From positions 806,001 to 870,000 of the forward strand of contig CP034928.1 of NCBI GenBank assembly GCA_004102645.1: a stretch of DNA of 64,000 nt, given 5' to 3'. The stretch comes from Candidatus Bipolaricaulis sibiricus (GTDB taxonomy: Bacteria > Bipolaricaulota > Bipolaricaulia > Bipolaricaulales > Bipolaricaulaceae). Under the pieces are notes generated by a model that saw nothing but the letters and a program-made list of their open reading frames with translations, searched no databases and was not told the DNA's origin. Below, piece after piece: positions 50,577-59,370 of this stretch; within the stretch, counting starts at the first letter, position 1, and the number at the start of each line of letters is the position of its first letter. A program made the translations under genes and the position numbers.

Positions 50577-52304
50577 ATGCCCTGCGTTCGTTGGAGCCGG
50601 TACTTCCTCCCGACGTGGAAGGAGGAACCCGCGGAGGCGGATCTCGCCAGTCACAGGCTGTCCCTGCGCGCTGGGCTGATCCGTGCGTTGGCGGCCGGGA
50701 TCTACACCTACCTGCCGCTGGGGTGGCGGGCGCTGCGGAAGATCGAGGCGATCGTGCGCGAGGAAATGGACGCGATCGGCGGTGCCGAGCTCCACATGCC
50801 GGTCGTGCACCCCGCCGAGCTGTGGGCGAGGACGGGAAGGTTGGTGGATGCCGGCGAGATCCTTGTCCGGTTCCAGGATCGGGCTGGGCGGGACATGGTC
50901 CTCGGGCCAACCCATGAGGAGGTCGTGACGGACCTCGCCCGACGAGAAGTCCAGTCTTGGCGGCAGCTCCCGTTCATGTTGTACCAGATTCAGACCAAGT
51001 TTCGGGACGAGCCCCGTGCCCGCGGGGGCCTGATCCGCGTCCGCGAGTTCACGATGAAGGATGGGTACAGCTTCCACGAGAACATCGCTGACCTCGATCG
51101 GTACTACCCTGAGGTGTACCGCGCGTACCTCACGATCTTCCGTCGCTGCGGGCTTTCCCCAGTGCCTGTCGAGGCGGACCCGGGGCTGATGGGCGGGTCG
51201 GGTTCGCACGAGTTCATGCTCGTGAGTGACCACGGCGAGGACACGTTTGTTCTCTGTTCGGGCTGCGGGTACAGCGCCAACCGCGAGGGGGCGGTGGCAG
51301 CGAAGGAATCCGGCCCCGATGAGGCACCTCGGCCACGGGAGGAGGTGGCAACACCCGGCTGTCACACCATCGAGGCGGTGGCGAGGGCCCTCGGTGTTCC
51401 CCGACAGAAGACGGCGAAGGCGGTGTTCTACCGGGCGGCGGACCGACTCGTGTTCGTCGTGATCCGGGGAGACCTTGAGGTCAACGAGGCCAAGTTGGCC
51501 CGCGTGATCGGCGTTGCAGAACTCGTGCCGGCGACGGAGGAGGAGATCACCGCGGTCGGTGCGGTGCCGGGGTTCGCTTCGCCGATCGGGATCTCCGCTC
51601 GTGGTGTGCTAGTCGTGGTGGACGACTCGATTCCGGCTGCCCGGAACCTCGTGGCGGGGGCAAACCGCGAGGGGTTTCACGTTCGGAACGTGAACTTTCC
51701 GCGGGACTTTCAAGCTCAGATCGTCGCCGACGTGGCGCTCGCTCGTGACGGGGACCGTTGCCTCCGCTGCGGGGGAGAGCTTCGCGTTCAGCGGGGGATC
51801 GAGCTTGGTCACATCTTCAAGCTCGGGACGAAGTACTCCCAGGCACTCGGGGCGACGTTCCTCGATCGAGATGGCCAGGCCCAGCCCCTGGTCATGGGGT
51901 GCTATGGGATCGGGATCGGCCGCCTGCTCGCTGCGGTGCTCGAGGCACACCACGATGATGCGGGGATCGTCTGGCCAGTCTCGGTTGCTCCGTTCCACGT
52001 GCTGGTGACGGTTCTCAACCCGAGGGAAGAGGAGCCGCTGGGATTCGCGCTCGGGGTCGCGGAGCATCTCAGCCGGACAGGCCTGGATGTCCTCGTCGAT
52101 GATCGAGAGCGGAGCCCGGGTGAGAAGTTTCACGATGCGAAGCTCATCGGGATCCCTGTGCTCGCTGTGGTCGGCCCGCGCAGCCTGGGGAAGGGCCAGG
52201 TTGACCTCGAACGGCGTCGCGACGGCGCCCGCACCGCTGCTCCCGCCGCGCCTGAGGCCATCGAGCACGCCGTGCGCGACCTGCTCAGGGCCGAGCGCGG
52301 TTGA
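50577..52304 (+). CDS. proS: Prolyl-tRNA synthetase, bacterial type
   Basis: 575 residues from ATG 50577. Class II motifs: motif 1 region around HMPVVHP, motif 2 FRDEPRARGGLIRVREFTMKDGYSF in pieces, and motif 3 MGCYGIGIGRLLAA. The bacterial editing insertion (YbaK-like INS domain) spans about residues 235-385 (TIEAVARALGVPRQKTAKAV), which removes alanine mischarged on tRNA-Pro. Two CxxC pairs (CSGCG, CLRCG) flank it. A C-terminal anticodon-binding domain ends the protein. Confidence 0.95.
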   Translation: MPCVRWSRYFLPTWKEEPAEADLASHRLSLRAGLIRALAAGIYTYLPLGWRALRKIEAIVREEMDAIGGAELHMPVVHPAELWARTGRLVDAGEILVRFQDRAGRDMVLGPTHEEVVTDLARREVQSWRQLPFMLYQIQTKFRDEPRARGGLIRVREFTMKDGYSFHENIADLDRYYPEVYRAYLTIFRRCGLSPVPVEADPGLMGGSGSHEFMLVSDHGEDTFVLCSGCGYSANREGAVAAKESGPDEAPRPREEVATPGCHTIEAVARALGVPRQKTAKAVFYRAADRLVFVVIRGDLEVNEAKLARVIGVAELVPATEEEITAVGAVPGFASPIGISARGVLVVVDDSIPAARNLVAGANREGFHVRNVNFPRDFQAQIVADVALARDGDRCLRCGGELRVQRGIELGHIFKLGTKYSQALGATFLDRDGQAQPLVMGCYGIGIGRLLAAVLEAHHDDAGIVWPVSVAPFHVLVTVLNPREEEPLGFALGVAEHLSRTGLDVLVDDRERSPGEKFHDAKLIGIPVLAVVGPRSLGKGQVDLERRRDGARTAAPAAPEAIEHAVRDLLRAERG

Positions 52305-52329
52305 AACCGCCCGACGCACTCGCTATACT
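52301..52329 (+). promoter_or_regulatory. Promoter of the glycosyltransferase gene, overlapping the end of proS
   Basis: TTGAAA (52301-52306), 17 nt, TATACT (52324-52329). Transcription would begin near 52336, giving a leader of about 19 nt without a Shine-Dalgarno before ATG 52355. Confidence 0.7.
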
Positions 52330-52354
52330 GAGTCGCGCTAGATCACGATACCGC

Positions 52355-52990
52355 ATGAAGGTCTCCGCTATCATCCCGGCATTCAACGAAGCGGAACGGA
52401 TCGCGGCTGTGCTCGAACCCGTCGTCTCCTCACCTGCCGTAGACGAGGTCGTCGTCGTCGACGATGGATCGACGGACGCGACGGCGGCAGTGGCCGAGGG
52501 GTTCGGGGTACGGGTGGTCCGTCTCTGCGCGAACCGCGGCAAGGCGGCGGCGATGGCGGCCGGAGTCGAGGCTGCCCACGGGGACGTGCTCCTGTTCCTC
52601 GATGCTGACCTCACCGGGTTGACCCCATCGCACGTTGAGGAGATGGTGGATGCGTACCGGGCCGGAGACGCGGATGTGGTCATCGGGGTGTTCCGCAACG
52701 GTCGGATCGGGACCGATATCTCGCAGCGGATTGCGGCGTTCCTGTCCGGGCAGCGCGTGATGTCCCGCGCGCACTGGGAGCGGGCTCGGGGTGCGGTTGA
52801 AGACACGGAGTTTGGGATCGAGACAGCGCTGACTCGGCTGGCCATGAAGGAAGGGTGGCGGAAGAAGAAGGTCGAGTTGCACGGCGTGAGTCATGTCCGC
52901 AAGGAGGAGAAGCGCGGCTTTTGGCTCGGTTTCACCGACCGCATGGCCATGTACTGGGATGTTGCTCGGTCGTTCTTCCGCAAGCTGTGA
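52355..52990 (+). CDS. Family 2 glycosyltransferase (small, dolichyl-phosphate-sugar-synthase-like)
   Basis: 211 residues from ATG 52355. GT-A fold: SAIIPAFNEAERI, VVVVDDGSTDAT (nucleotide-sugar site, aspartate pair), ANRGKAAAMAAGVEAA and the metal-binding LFLDADLTGL. There are no membrane helices, so it is cytoplasmic or peripheral. The short length and GKAAAMAAG segment resemble polyprenyl-phosphate sugar transferases or glucosyl-phosphoglycerate-type enzymes; donor and acceptor are unknown. Confidence 0.88.
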   Translation: MKVSAIIPAFNEAERIAAVLEPVVSSPAVDEVVVVDDGSTDATAAVAEGFGVRVVRLCANRGKAAAMAAGVEAAHGDVLLFLDADLTGLTPSHVEEMVDAYRAGDADVVIGVFRNGRIGTDISQRIAAFLSGQRVMSRAHWERARGAVEDTEFGIETALTRLAMKEGWRKKKVELHGVSHVRKEEKRGFWLGFTDRMAMYWDVARSFFRKL

Positions 52991-53054
52991 ACAGAGGCCC
53001 GGAGGCCATCGTCTCCGCGGGCCGCACGAACTGAATCGTCAGAGGTGATGTGCC

Positions 53055-54302
53055 ATGGAAATGAGCGAAGTCCGCGGCCTGGGGTTGGAGAAGCTGACGG
53101 GACTGGCTCAAACCCTCGGGGTCAACGGAAGCGGCGACCTGTCGTCGGTCGAGCTCGAGCTGGCGGTGATGCGAGTCCTGGCTGAGCGGCAGGAGCTGGC
53201 TGTGGAAGGGATCCTCGAGATCATGCCCGATGGCTACGGGTTCCTGCGCGAGCGGTCGTGCCTTCCCAGCCGGTACGACGTCTACGTGTCCCCATCGCAG
53301 ATCAAGCGGTTCGCCCTCAAGGACGGCGACCTCATCCGTGGGCCGGTGCGCCAGCCTCGGGAAGGCGAGCGGTACTTTGCCCTTCTGAAGGTCGACCAGG
53401 TCAGCGGGCTTGACCCGGAGCAGGTCCGAAAGCGGGTCGATTTCCAGCAGCTGACGCCTCTTCACCCCAATCAGCATCTCGTCCTCGAACACAACCCTGA
53501 CGAGCCCTCCACGCGGATGATCGACCTCTTCGCTCCGATCGGGAAGGGGCAGCGCGGCCTCATCGTCTCCCCGCCCAAGGCGGGGAAGACGACCCTCCTC
53601 AAGCACATCGCCCAGGGGATCGAGGCCAACCACCCGGATGTCCGCCTGCTGATCCTGCTCGTCGACGAGCGGCCGGAGGAGGTGACCGACTTCCGGCGCT
53701 CGGTGAAGAGAGCCGAGGTCATCGCCGCGACGTTCGACATGGAACCCCAGCATCACACTCGGATTGCCGAGCTGGCCACCGCGGAGGGGAAGCGCCTCGT
53801 CGAATCGGGCTACGACGTCGTCATCCTCATGGACTCCCTCACCCGGCTCGGGCGGGCGTATAACCTCTCCATCAGCCCGTCGGGCAAGCTCCTCTCGGGC
53901 GGAATCGACCCCACTGCCCTCTACAAGCCCAAGGAGTTCTTTGGGGCGGCGCGGAACATCGAGGAGGGCGGATCGCTGACCATCATCGCCACGGCTCTCA
54001 TCGATACCGGGTCACGCCTCGACCAAGTGGTGTTCGAGGAGTTCAAGGGCACCGGCAACATGGAGCTTGTTCTGAACCGCGATCTCGCCAATCGGCGGGT
54101 GTTCCCGGCCATTGACCTTGTGCAGTCGGGCACAAGAAAAGAGGAACTCCTCCTTCAGCCAGATGTCCTTCGCCGGGTGTGGATCCTCCGTAAGCTCTTG
54201 ATCGAGATGCCCGACCCCGGCGCGGCGCTGGAGTTCATCAAAGGCAAGATGGAGCAGACGAGGACGAATAAGCAGTTCTTGGAGCTGATGAACAGTGAGT
54301 GA
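53055..54302 (+). CDS. rho: Transcription termination factor Rho
   Basis: 415 residues from ATG 53055, after GAGGTGA. N-terminal Rho domain and CSD/OB RNA-binding domain ([17 protein letters not shown]), Walker [10 protein letters not shown] (about residues 176-184), Walker [18 protein letters not shown]-loop/R-loop region [11 protein letters not shown], and arginine-finger region [11 protein letters not shown]. It forms the hexameric RNA-dependent ATPase that ends transcription. A GC-rich stem just upstream (52998-53025) may be part of the leader. The next gene overlaps its end by 8 bp. Confidence 0.96.
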   Translation: MEMSEVRGLGLEKLTGLAQTLGVNGSGDLSSVELELAVMRVLAERQELAVEGILEIMPDGYGFLRERSCLPSRYDVYVSPSQIKRFALKDGDLIRGPVRQPREGERYFALLKVDQVSGLDPEQVRKRVDFQQLTPLHPNQHLVLEHNPDEPSTRMIDLFAPIGKGQRGLIVSPPKAGKTTLLKHIAQGIEANHPDVRLLILLVDERPEEVTDFRRSVKRAEVIAATFDMEPQHHTRIAELATAEGKRLVESGYDVVILMDSLTRLGRAYNLSISPSGKLLSGGIDPTALYKPKEFFGAARNIEEGGSLTIIATALIDTGSRLDQVVFEEFKGTGNMELVLNRDLANRRVFPAIDLVQSGTRKEELLLQPDVLRRVWILRKLLIEMPDPGAALEFIKGKMEQTRTNKQFLELMNSE

Positions 54303-55137
54303 GAACCCCTTCCTCGTGGCGGCACTGGCGCTGCTCGTGGTGCCGCTGGTCCTGGCTGCGTTCCTCCCCGCCGCCCCGGCCGGAGGGCCGGTGGTCCCCA
54401 TCGCCGCCACGTGGTTGTCCTGGCCTACGTACACCGTTCAGGTCGGTGACACGATGGCCAGCATTGCGCAGAAGGTGGGGGTCCCACTCGACTACCTCAT
54501 TGCCAGCAATGACGTCGACCCTTCGCGACTGCGCCCAGGCCAGCAGCTCCTGCTCCCCAGCGGTGGCGTGTTGCACACGGTTAAACCCGGACAGACCTTG
54601 ACGGACATCGCCAAGAGCTACGAGGTGACCGAAGGAGCGCTTCGGCTGGCGAATGGGCTGAGCGCTGAGCCCGCTCCGGGAACGCGGATCGTCGTACCGA
54701 TGCCACCCGTAGTCCCCCAGGCAACTGCAGTGGCCCTGGGCAAAGGAGAGACGACCCGCTTCGCCTGGCCAGCCCGGGGAACGATCACTTCGGCGTACGG
54801 ACCCCGCATCCATCCAATCTACCACGTATCCTCGTTCCACTCAGGGATCGACCTCGCCCTGGCCGAGGGGACCCGGGTGTGCGCCGCGGCGCCGGGCCGG
54901 GTCAGCGTGGCTGGCTGGGAGGGCGGATACGGGCTTCTGGTCGTTCTGGACCACGGCGACGGCTACAGCACGTACTACGCTCACCTGTCACAGATCGTTG
55001 TCTCGGTCGGGCAGTTCGTGGAGATCGGGCAGATGATTGCCCGCTCCGGCAACACCGGGCTGTCCACGGGGCCGCACCTCCACTTTGAGATCCGCCGCGA
55101 CGGTGTGGCGGTGGATCCGCTGTTGTTCCTCCCGTGA
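54295..55137 (+). CDS. LysM/M23 murein hydrolase-like protein
   Basis: 280 residues from GTG 54295. A single N-terminal hydrophobic segment (FLVAALALLVVPLVLAAFL) is followed by two LysM motifs (YTVQVGDTMASIAQKVGV, about 46-90; HTVKPGQTLTDIAKSYEV, about 96-140) that bind peptidoglycan. The C-terminal M23/LytM domain (about 165-280) retains the zinc ligands: H in FHSGIDLA plus its aspartate, and the HLHFEI motif. It probably trims or activates cell-wall remodelling in the periplasm. It lies directly before murA. Confidence 0.92.
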   Translation: MSENPFLVAALALLVVPLVLAAFLPAAPAGGPVVPIAATWLSWPTYTVQVGDTMASIAQKVGVPLDYLIASNDVDPSRLRPGQQLLLPSGGVLHTVKPGQTLTDIAKSYEVTEGALRLANGLSAEPAPGTRIVVPMPPVVPQATAVALGKGETTRFAWPARGTITSAYGPRIHPIYHVSSFHSGIDLALAEGTRVCAAAPGRVSVAGWEGGYGLLVVLDHGDGYSTYYAHLSQIVVSVGQFVEIGQMIARSGNTGLSTGPHLHFEIRRDGVAVDPLLFLP

Positions 55138-56381
55138 TACACGTCCGCGGGGGTCGACCCCTGGCCGGTTCCGTTGCAGCAGCTGGTTCCAAGAACGCGG
55201 CCCTGCCGGCGGTGATGGCGAGCCTGCTCACCGCGGAGCCGGTGATCCTGCACAACGTGCCCCACCTGCTGGATGTCGATGCGGCTGTTGCACTGGCGCG
55301 GGCGCTGGGAAAGGAGGTGACGTGGCAGGACTCCCGCATCGCGCTCTGCGGCGGGGAGACCCTTGCTGCGGAGGCACCGGCTGATCTCGTGCAGCGGATG
55401 CGGGCCTCGTTTGTGGCGCTGGGGCCCATTCTCGCCCGCGTTGGGGAGTGCCGAATGCCGCTTCCCGGAGGGTGCGCGATTGGCCCTCGGCCGGTCGACC
55501 TCCATCTCGCGGGACTGCGCCGGCTGGGGGCATCGTTCGAGGTGCGCGGCGGGACGGTCCACGCGTCGGCCACCCGGTTGAAGGGGGCCACGGTGTACCT
55601 TGATTACCCCTCGGTTGGAGCCACCGAGCAGCTGCTTCTCGCGGGCGCACTCGCCGACGGGACCACAGTGATCGTGAACCCGGCGCGCGAGCCGGAGGTC
55701 GTCGACGTGGCGCGCCTCCTGACGGCGATGGGGGCGAAGGTGTGCTGGCACGAGGATCGGGTGGCGATACGGGGGCAGTCCAGCCTTGGCGGGGCTGAGC
55801 ACCGTGTGATCCCGGATCGCGTCGAGGCGGGGACGTACTTGCTCGCGGCGGCCATCACCCGGGGCGAGGTCACCGTCCAGGGATGCCGCGCAGACCACCT
55901 CGACGCGCTTCTGACCAAGCTTGGCGAGGCGGGGGCCGAGGTGTTGACAGATGGGGACGCGGTGACGGTCCGTCTTGCCGCCCGGGCGAGGGCCGTGAAC
56001 GTGCAGACCCTGCCGTACCCAGGGTTCCCCACCGACCTCCAGCCACCGATGATCGCGTTCCTTGCCACGGCATCTGGCCGGTCTACGGCCCGGGAGACGG
56101 TGTTCGCCTCGCGCTTCAACTACGTCGGTGCGCTGACGCGGATGGGCGCGCAGATCCAGGTCAGCGGGGACACGGTGCTCACAGATGGGGTGGAGACGCT
56201 GCACGGTGCAGCGGTAGAAGCGACCGACATCCGCGCCGGGGCGGCCTTGGTTCTCGCGGCCCTCGCCGCGGATGAGCATACCGGGATCCGCGGTGAGACC
56301 CACGTGGCGCGGGGCTACGCGGACCTTCCGGAGAAGCTGCGCAGCCTGGGTGCGGAGGTATGGGTCACGGACGAGTCCTAG
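55134..56381 (+). CDS. murA: UDP-N-acetylglucosamine 1-carboxyvinyltransferase MurA
   Basis: 415 residues from GTG 55134, overlapping the previous stop (GTGA). EPSP-synthase fold with substrate motif AAGSKNAALPA near the N-terminus and the catalytic loop LPGGCAIGPRPVDLH, where cysteine marks fosfomycin-sensitive enzymes. Further blocks are PSVGATEQLLLAG and GFPTDLQPPMIAF. It carries out the first committed step of peptidoglycan synthesis in the cytoplasm, adding enolpyruvate to UDP-GlcNAc. Confidence 0.95.
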   Translation: MIHVRGGRPLAGSVAAAGSKNAALPAVMASLLTAEPVILHNVPHLLDVDAAVALARALGKEVTWQDSRIALCGGETLAAEAPADLVQRMRASFVALGPILARVGECRMPLPGGCAIGPRPVDLHLAGLRRLGASFEVRGGTVHASATRLKGATVYLDYPSVGATEQLLLAGALADGTTVIVNPAREPEVVDVARLLTAMGAKVCWHEDRVAIRGQSSLGGAEHRVIPDRVEAGTYLLAAAITRGEVTVQGCRADHLDALLTKLGEAGAEVLTDGDAVTVRLAARARAVNVQTLPYPGFPTDLQPPMIAFLATASGRSTARETVFASRFNYVGALTRMGAQIQVSGDTVLTDGVETLHGAAVEATDIRAGAALVLAALAADEHTGIRGETHVARGYADLPEKLRSLGAEVWVTDES

Positions 56382-57532
56382 CGATCGAGGACTACCTGGG
56401 CCGACGGGCCCGAGTCTACGGCGGGGAGCGGGCAATCCTCGCCGATGTCCTCCCCCCGGGCACAGACGAGGCTGAGCACTTCGAGGAGCTGGCTGCCCTC
56501 GCGTCCACGGCCGGTGTCGCCGTCGTTGGCCACACCGTGCAACGCCGACGGCGTCCCCATCCCGCGACGTACCTCGGGCGGGGGAAGGCTGAGGAGATCA
56601 AGGACCGTGCCCATAGCGAACGTGCCGATACGCTTGTTGTGGGGTCGGAGGTGTCGCCTGGTCAGGCCCGCAACCTGGAGGAAGCGACAGGGCTGAAGGT
56701 CATCGACCGCTCGCAGCTCATCCTCGACATCTTTGCCCACCGGGCTGGGACAAGGGAAGCGGTCCTTGCCGTCGAGCTGGCCCAGCTGGAGTACCTGCTC
56801 CCCCGGCTGCGGGGATGGGGTAAGGCCTTGACCGATCCGGGTGCGGGCATCGGCACGAGCGGGCCGGGGGAGACGCGGCTTGAGCAGGGGCGACGGGCGA
56901 TCCGGCGTCGCATCCAGGCTGTGCGCGAGGAGCTGGCCAAGGCAGCTCAGGATCGCGCGGTACAGCAGGCACGTCGGCGCCGATCGGGCCCTCCCGAGAT
57001 CGCCATCGTCGGGTACACGAACTCGGGCAAGTCCACGCTGTTCAACCGCCTTACTGGGAGCGATGTGCGGGTGGAGGACAGGTTGTTCGCCACGCTGGAC
57101 ACGCGGGTGCGGCGCGTTTCGCTACCGGATGAGGAGGCACTGCTTGCGGACACGGTCGGCTTCATCCGCGCGCTGCCGCACCAGCTTGTGCCGGCGTTCC
57201 GCGCCACGTTGGGGGCCGTGCGCGATGCAGCGGCCCTTCTGCTCGTCCTAGATGGGACCGCGCGGGCCGCGGAGGACCATCTGCGGGTGGTCCGCGAGGT
57301 CGTGGCGGACGTTGTGGGACCTGATCGGGCCCCTCCTCCGGTGCTGCACGTGCTGAACAAGGCTGACCTGATCGCGACGCCGGAGCAGGAGGCCCGTCTG
57401 GCAACGCTGCGAAGCGCAGCCGTGCCTCATGTGGTCGTCTCGGCCAAGACGGGCTACAACATCCCGCAGCTCCTGATGGCGATCCAGGCACTCCTGGCCC
57501 GCCGCGGTGCCGTGCCGGCGGCGATGGGCTAG
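56360..57532 (+). CDS. hflX: Ribosome-associated GTPase HflX
   Basis: 390 residues from ATG 56360, overlapping murA by 22 bp. The N-terminal HflX domain (ATYLGRGKAEEI and ERADTLVVGSEVSPGQARNLE) is followed by a helical linker with GPGETRLEQGRRAIRRRI. The GTPase core has G1 GYTNSGKST, G2 LFATLDTRVR, G3 DTVGFIRALP and G4 NKADL. HflX splits or rescues stalled ribosomes. The last gene of the rho-murA-hflX chain. Confidence 0.93.
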   Translation: MGHGRVLAIEDYLGRRARVYGGERAILADVLPPGTDEAEHFEELAALASTAGVAVVGHTVQRRRRPHPATYLGRGKAEEIKDRAHSERADTLVVGSEVSPGQARNLEEATGLKVIDRSQLILDIFAHRAGTREAVLAVELAQLEYLLPRLRGWGKALTDPGAGIGTSGPGETRLEQGRRAIRRRIQAVREELAKAAQDRAVQQARRRRSGPPEIAIVGYTNSGKSTLFNRLTGSDVRVEDRLFATLDTRVRRVSLPDEEALLADTVGFIRALPHQLVPAFRATLGAVRDAAALLLVLDGTARAAEDHLRVVREVVADVVGPDRAPPPVLHVLNKADLIATPEQEARLATLRSAAVPHVVVSAKTGYNIPQLLMAIQALLARRGAVPAAMG

Positions 57533-57867
57533 GCGGTCGGTGGGGGAGCGCGGGTTTCGCGGTTGCAGGGCGTGCGAACTCGGGGTCCGCAGACGACCGT
57601 GGTCCGGTGCCCCCGGGGTAGAGGACGGGCTAGGGCAGCCGTTCCGAACCGCGATGAGAGCCCTCGGTCGGCGGTCCGATCCCCTTCCGGGACCAGGACC
57701 TGACGGCGGGGGTCCGGCCTTCTCTGCAGGGACGAAAGCTTCGCAGGGCGTGCGCACAGGGGCGGCGAACGGCTCGGGGTGGGGCGCTGTGTGAAGCCGG
57801 GGCGAGAACCCGCGGCATTGCACCCTCCCCCTCACTGGGTAAGATGACGGAAAGGTAGGTGATCCCC
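57533..57867. other. 335-bp region with a promoter and no recognisable gene
   Basis: I find no credible coding frame and no known RNA. It contains a GTGGTCCG repeat near 57600 and, at its end, the promoter for the DUF4139 gene: TTGCAC (57818-57823), 16 nt, TAAGAT (57840-57845). Confidence 0.6.
57818..57845 (+). promoter_or_regulatory. Promoter of the DUF4139 gene
   Basis: TTGCAC (57818-57823) and TAAGAT (57840-57845) are separated by 16 nt. Transcription would begin near 57852, leaving a very short leader with AAGGTAGGTG as a possible ribosome-binding site. Confidence 0.55.
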
Positions 57868-59109
57868 ATGCTCAGAAGGATGGCAGTTGGGGTGTTCCTG
57901 TTTGGGGTGACGACCGGCGTCGCTGCTCCAGTCGTGACCCTCTACTCCGGCGGTTTCGGCTATATCCACGAGGTGCGCACGGTTCACGTGGCCCAAGAGG
58001 GAGACCTCGTGTTGGACGCCCTTCCCCTGACCCTTGTTCTGGACAGCCTCGTTCTTGATGGTCTGACCGTTATCCGCCTGGATCCAGTGCGGCCGACTGT
58101 GCCGTCGATCGCCGATCTCGTCGGGACTACGGTCACGGTCTTCGCTCACGGGGAGCGCCTCCAAGGGAGGTTGATCGCCACGACCCCCGACCTCGTGTTG
58201 GCGACCCCAGAGGGATGGGTGTTCCTGCCCTCGTACGAACGCATGGTGGCGTCCGCGCCGCCCTCGACCTCACCCATCGACCAGCTCTCGGTGAGGGTCC
58301 GCTACCGCGACGCGACGCCCGGGGAGTCAACCGTGGGTCTCCGGTACCTTGCGAACGGGCTGTCATGGCGCGCGGCCTACACTGCGGTCCTTGACGACGA
58401 CACGCTCTCCCTGTGGGGGCTGGTCACGCTGGAGAACCAGAGCGGGGTGGAGTTCATGGGGGCCCAGGTTTCGCTGGTGGCGGGCGACGTGTACCGCCCG
58501 ACCGGTACTGCCCCTGTGGGCTATGGCACGCGGGCGCTGGCCGCGTTCGCCGAGTTCGACGTCGGAGCGGCGTTCGAGTACCACCGCTACACGTTCCCCA
58601 CACCGGTGGACCTCACGGCGGGCGTTGCCGTTGCCCCGCTCTTGGCTGGTGAGGTGATGTTCGCGCGGGCGTACCGATTCTCCGGCGGCCCAGTCGAGGT
58701 GAGGGTCCGATTCACGAACGCCCTCGGCCCCCTTCCTGGAGGGGAGGTGCGGGTGTACGACATGAAGGGTGCGCTGTTCGTGGGTGCGGCGACCCTCGGT
58801 CACACCCCTGTGGGAAGCGACGTGGACCTTGCGATCGGGGCAGCGTTTGACCTGACGGGGGAGCGGGTTCAGGAAGCGCGGGTGCGGATTGCGGACAACT
58901 TCTACCGCGACACGTACCGTATCACCCTTCGTTCGGCGAAGGACACGCCCGTCGAGGTCGAGGTGGTGGAGAGTCTGTCCGGAACGTGGATCGTCACCCA
59001 GCACAGCTTGCCCTATGAGCGTCTGGATGCTCAGCGCATCTTGTTCAGGGTCTCCGTTCCGGCTGGCGGGAGCGCGGAGGTGCGGTACACCGTGGAGTGG
59101 CGGTACTGA
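57868..59109 (+). CDS. DUF4139-type exported protein
   Basis: 413 residues from ATG 57868 (GTG 57859 possible). A signal peptide (RMAVGVFLFGVTTGVAA) precedes a beta-rich protein of the DUF4139 type, with VTLYSGGFGYIHEVRTV at the start, YLANGLSWRAAYTAVLDDDTLSLWGLVTLENQSG in pieces in the middle, and VSVPAGGSAEVRYTVEWRY at the end. Proteins of this family are exported and widespread but of unknown role. The FYRDTYRITLRSAKD segment is also typical. Confidence 0.85.
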   Translation: MLRRMAVGVFLFGVTTGVAAPVVTLYSGGFGYIHEVRTVHVAQEGDLVLDALPLTLVLDSLVLDGLTVIRLDPVRPTVPSIADLVGTTVTVFAHGERLQGRLIATTPDLVLATPEGWVFLPSYERMVASAPPSTSPIDQLSVRVRYRDATPGESTVGLRYLANGLSWRAAYTAVLDDDTLSLWGLVTLENQSGVEFMGAQVSLVAGDVYRPTGTAPVGYGTRALAAFAEFDVGAAFEYHRYTFPTPVDLTAGVAVAPLLAGEVMFARAYRFSGGPVEVRVRFTNALGPLPGGEVRVYDMKGALFVGAATLGHTPVGSDVDLAIGAAFDLTGERVQEARVRIADNFYRDTYRITLRSAKDTPVEVEVVESLSGTWIVTQHSLPYERLDAQRILFRVSVPAGGSAEVRYTVEWRY

Positions 59110-59118
59110 CCGCTGGGC

Positions 59119-59370
59119 ATGGAAGCCTTGGAACAGGACCTGTCCCGCATGGCGGACGGGTATCGGCGCGCGATCGAGAGGGCACTGGAGCGTGTCATGG
59201 TTCGGAACGGGATCGTCTCGATTCGTGATTTGTGGTTCGAGACCGCACTCCCGATGGACCTGATCGCCGACCTTCTTCAGGCAGATGGGATCAAGATGCC
59301 CGCCCATGTGGTACGGGTCGATCTGGAACGTCCATCATCGCGAAAGGGGCGACATGGCCGCAAGCGATAG
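59119..59370 (+). CDS. Small helical protein, function unknown
   Basis: 83 residues from ATG 59119, 9 bp after the DUF4139 stop and overlapping the mutase gene by 17 bp. The protein is mostly helical (YRRAIERALERVMVRNGIVS) with a central LPMDLIADLLQADG that could be a winged-helix fragment, and a basic C-terminus (KGRHGRKR). No clear ribosome-binding site is visible, so the start is uncertain. The tight position between two real genes supports it being a gene. Confidence 0.6.
   Translation: MEALEQDLSRMADGYRRAIERALERVMVRNGIVSIRDLWFETALPMDLIADLLQADGIKMPAHVVRVDLERPSSRKGRHGRKR

Noticed and set aside
57533-57867. Possible structured RNA in the GC-rich gap before the DUF4139 gene
   Set aside because: I could not match it to RNase P, SRP, tmRNA or 6S signatures; only a promoter is supported.
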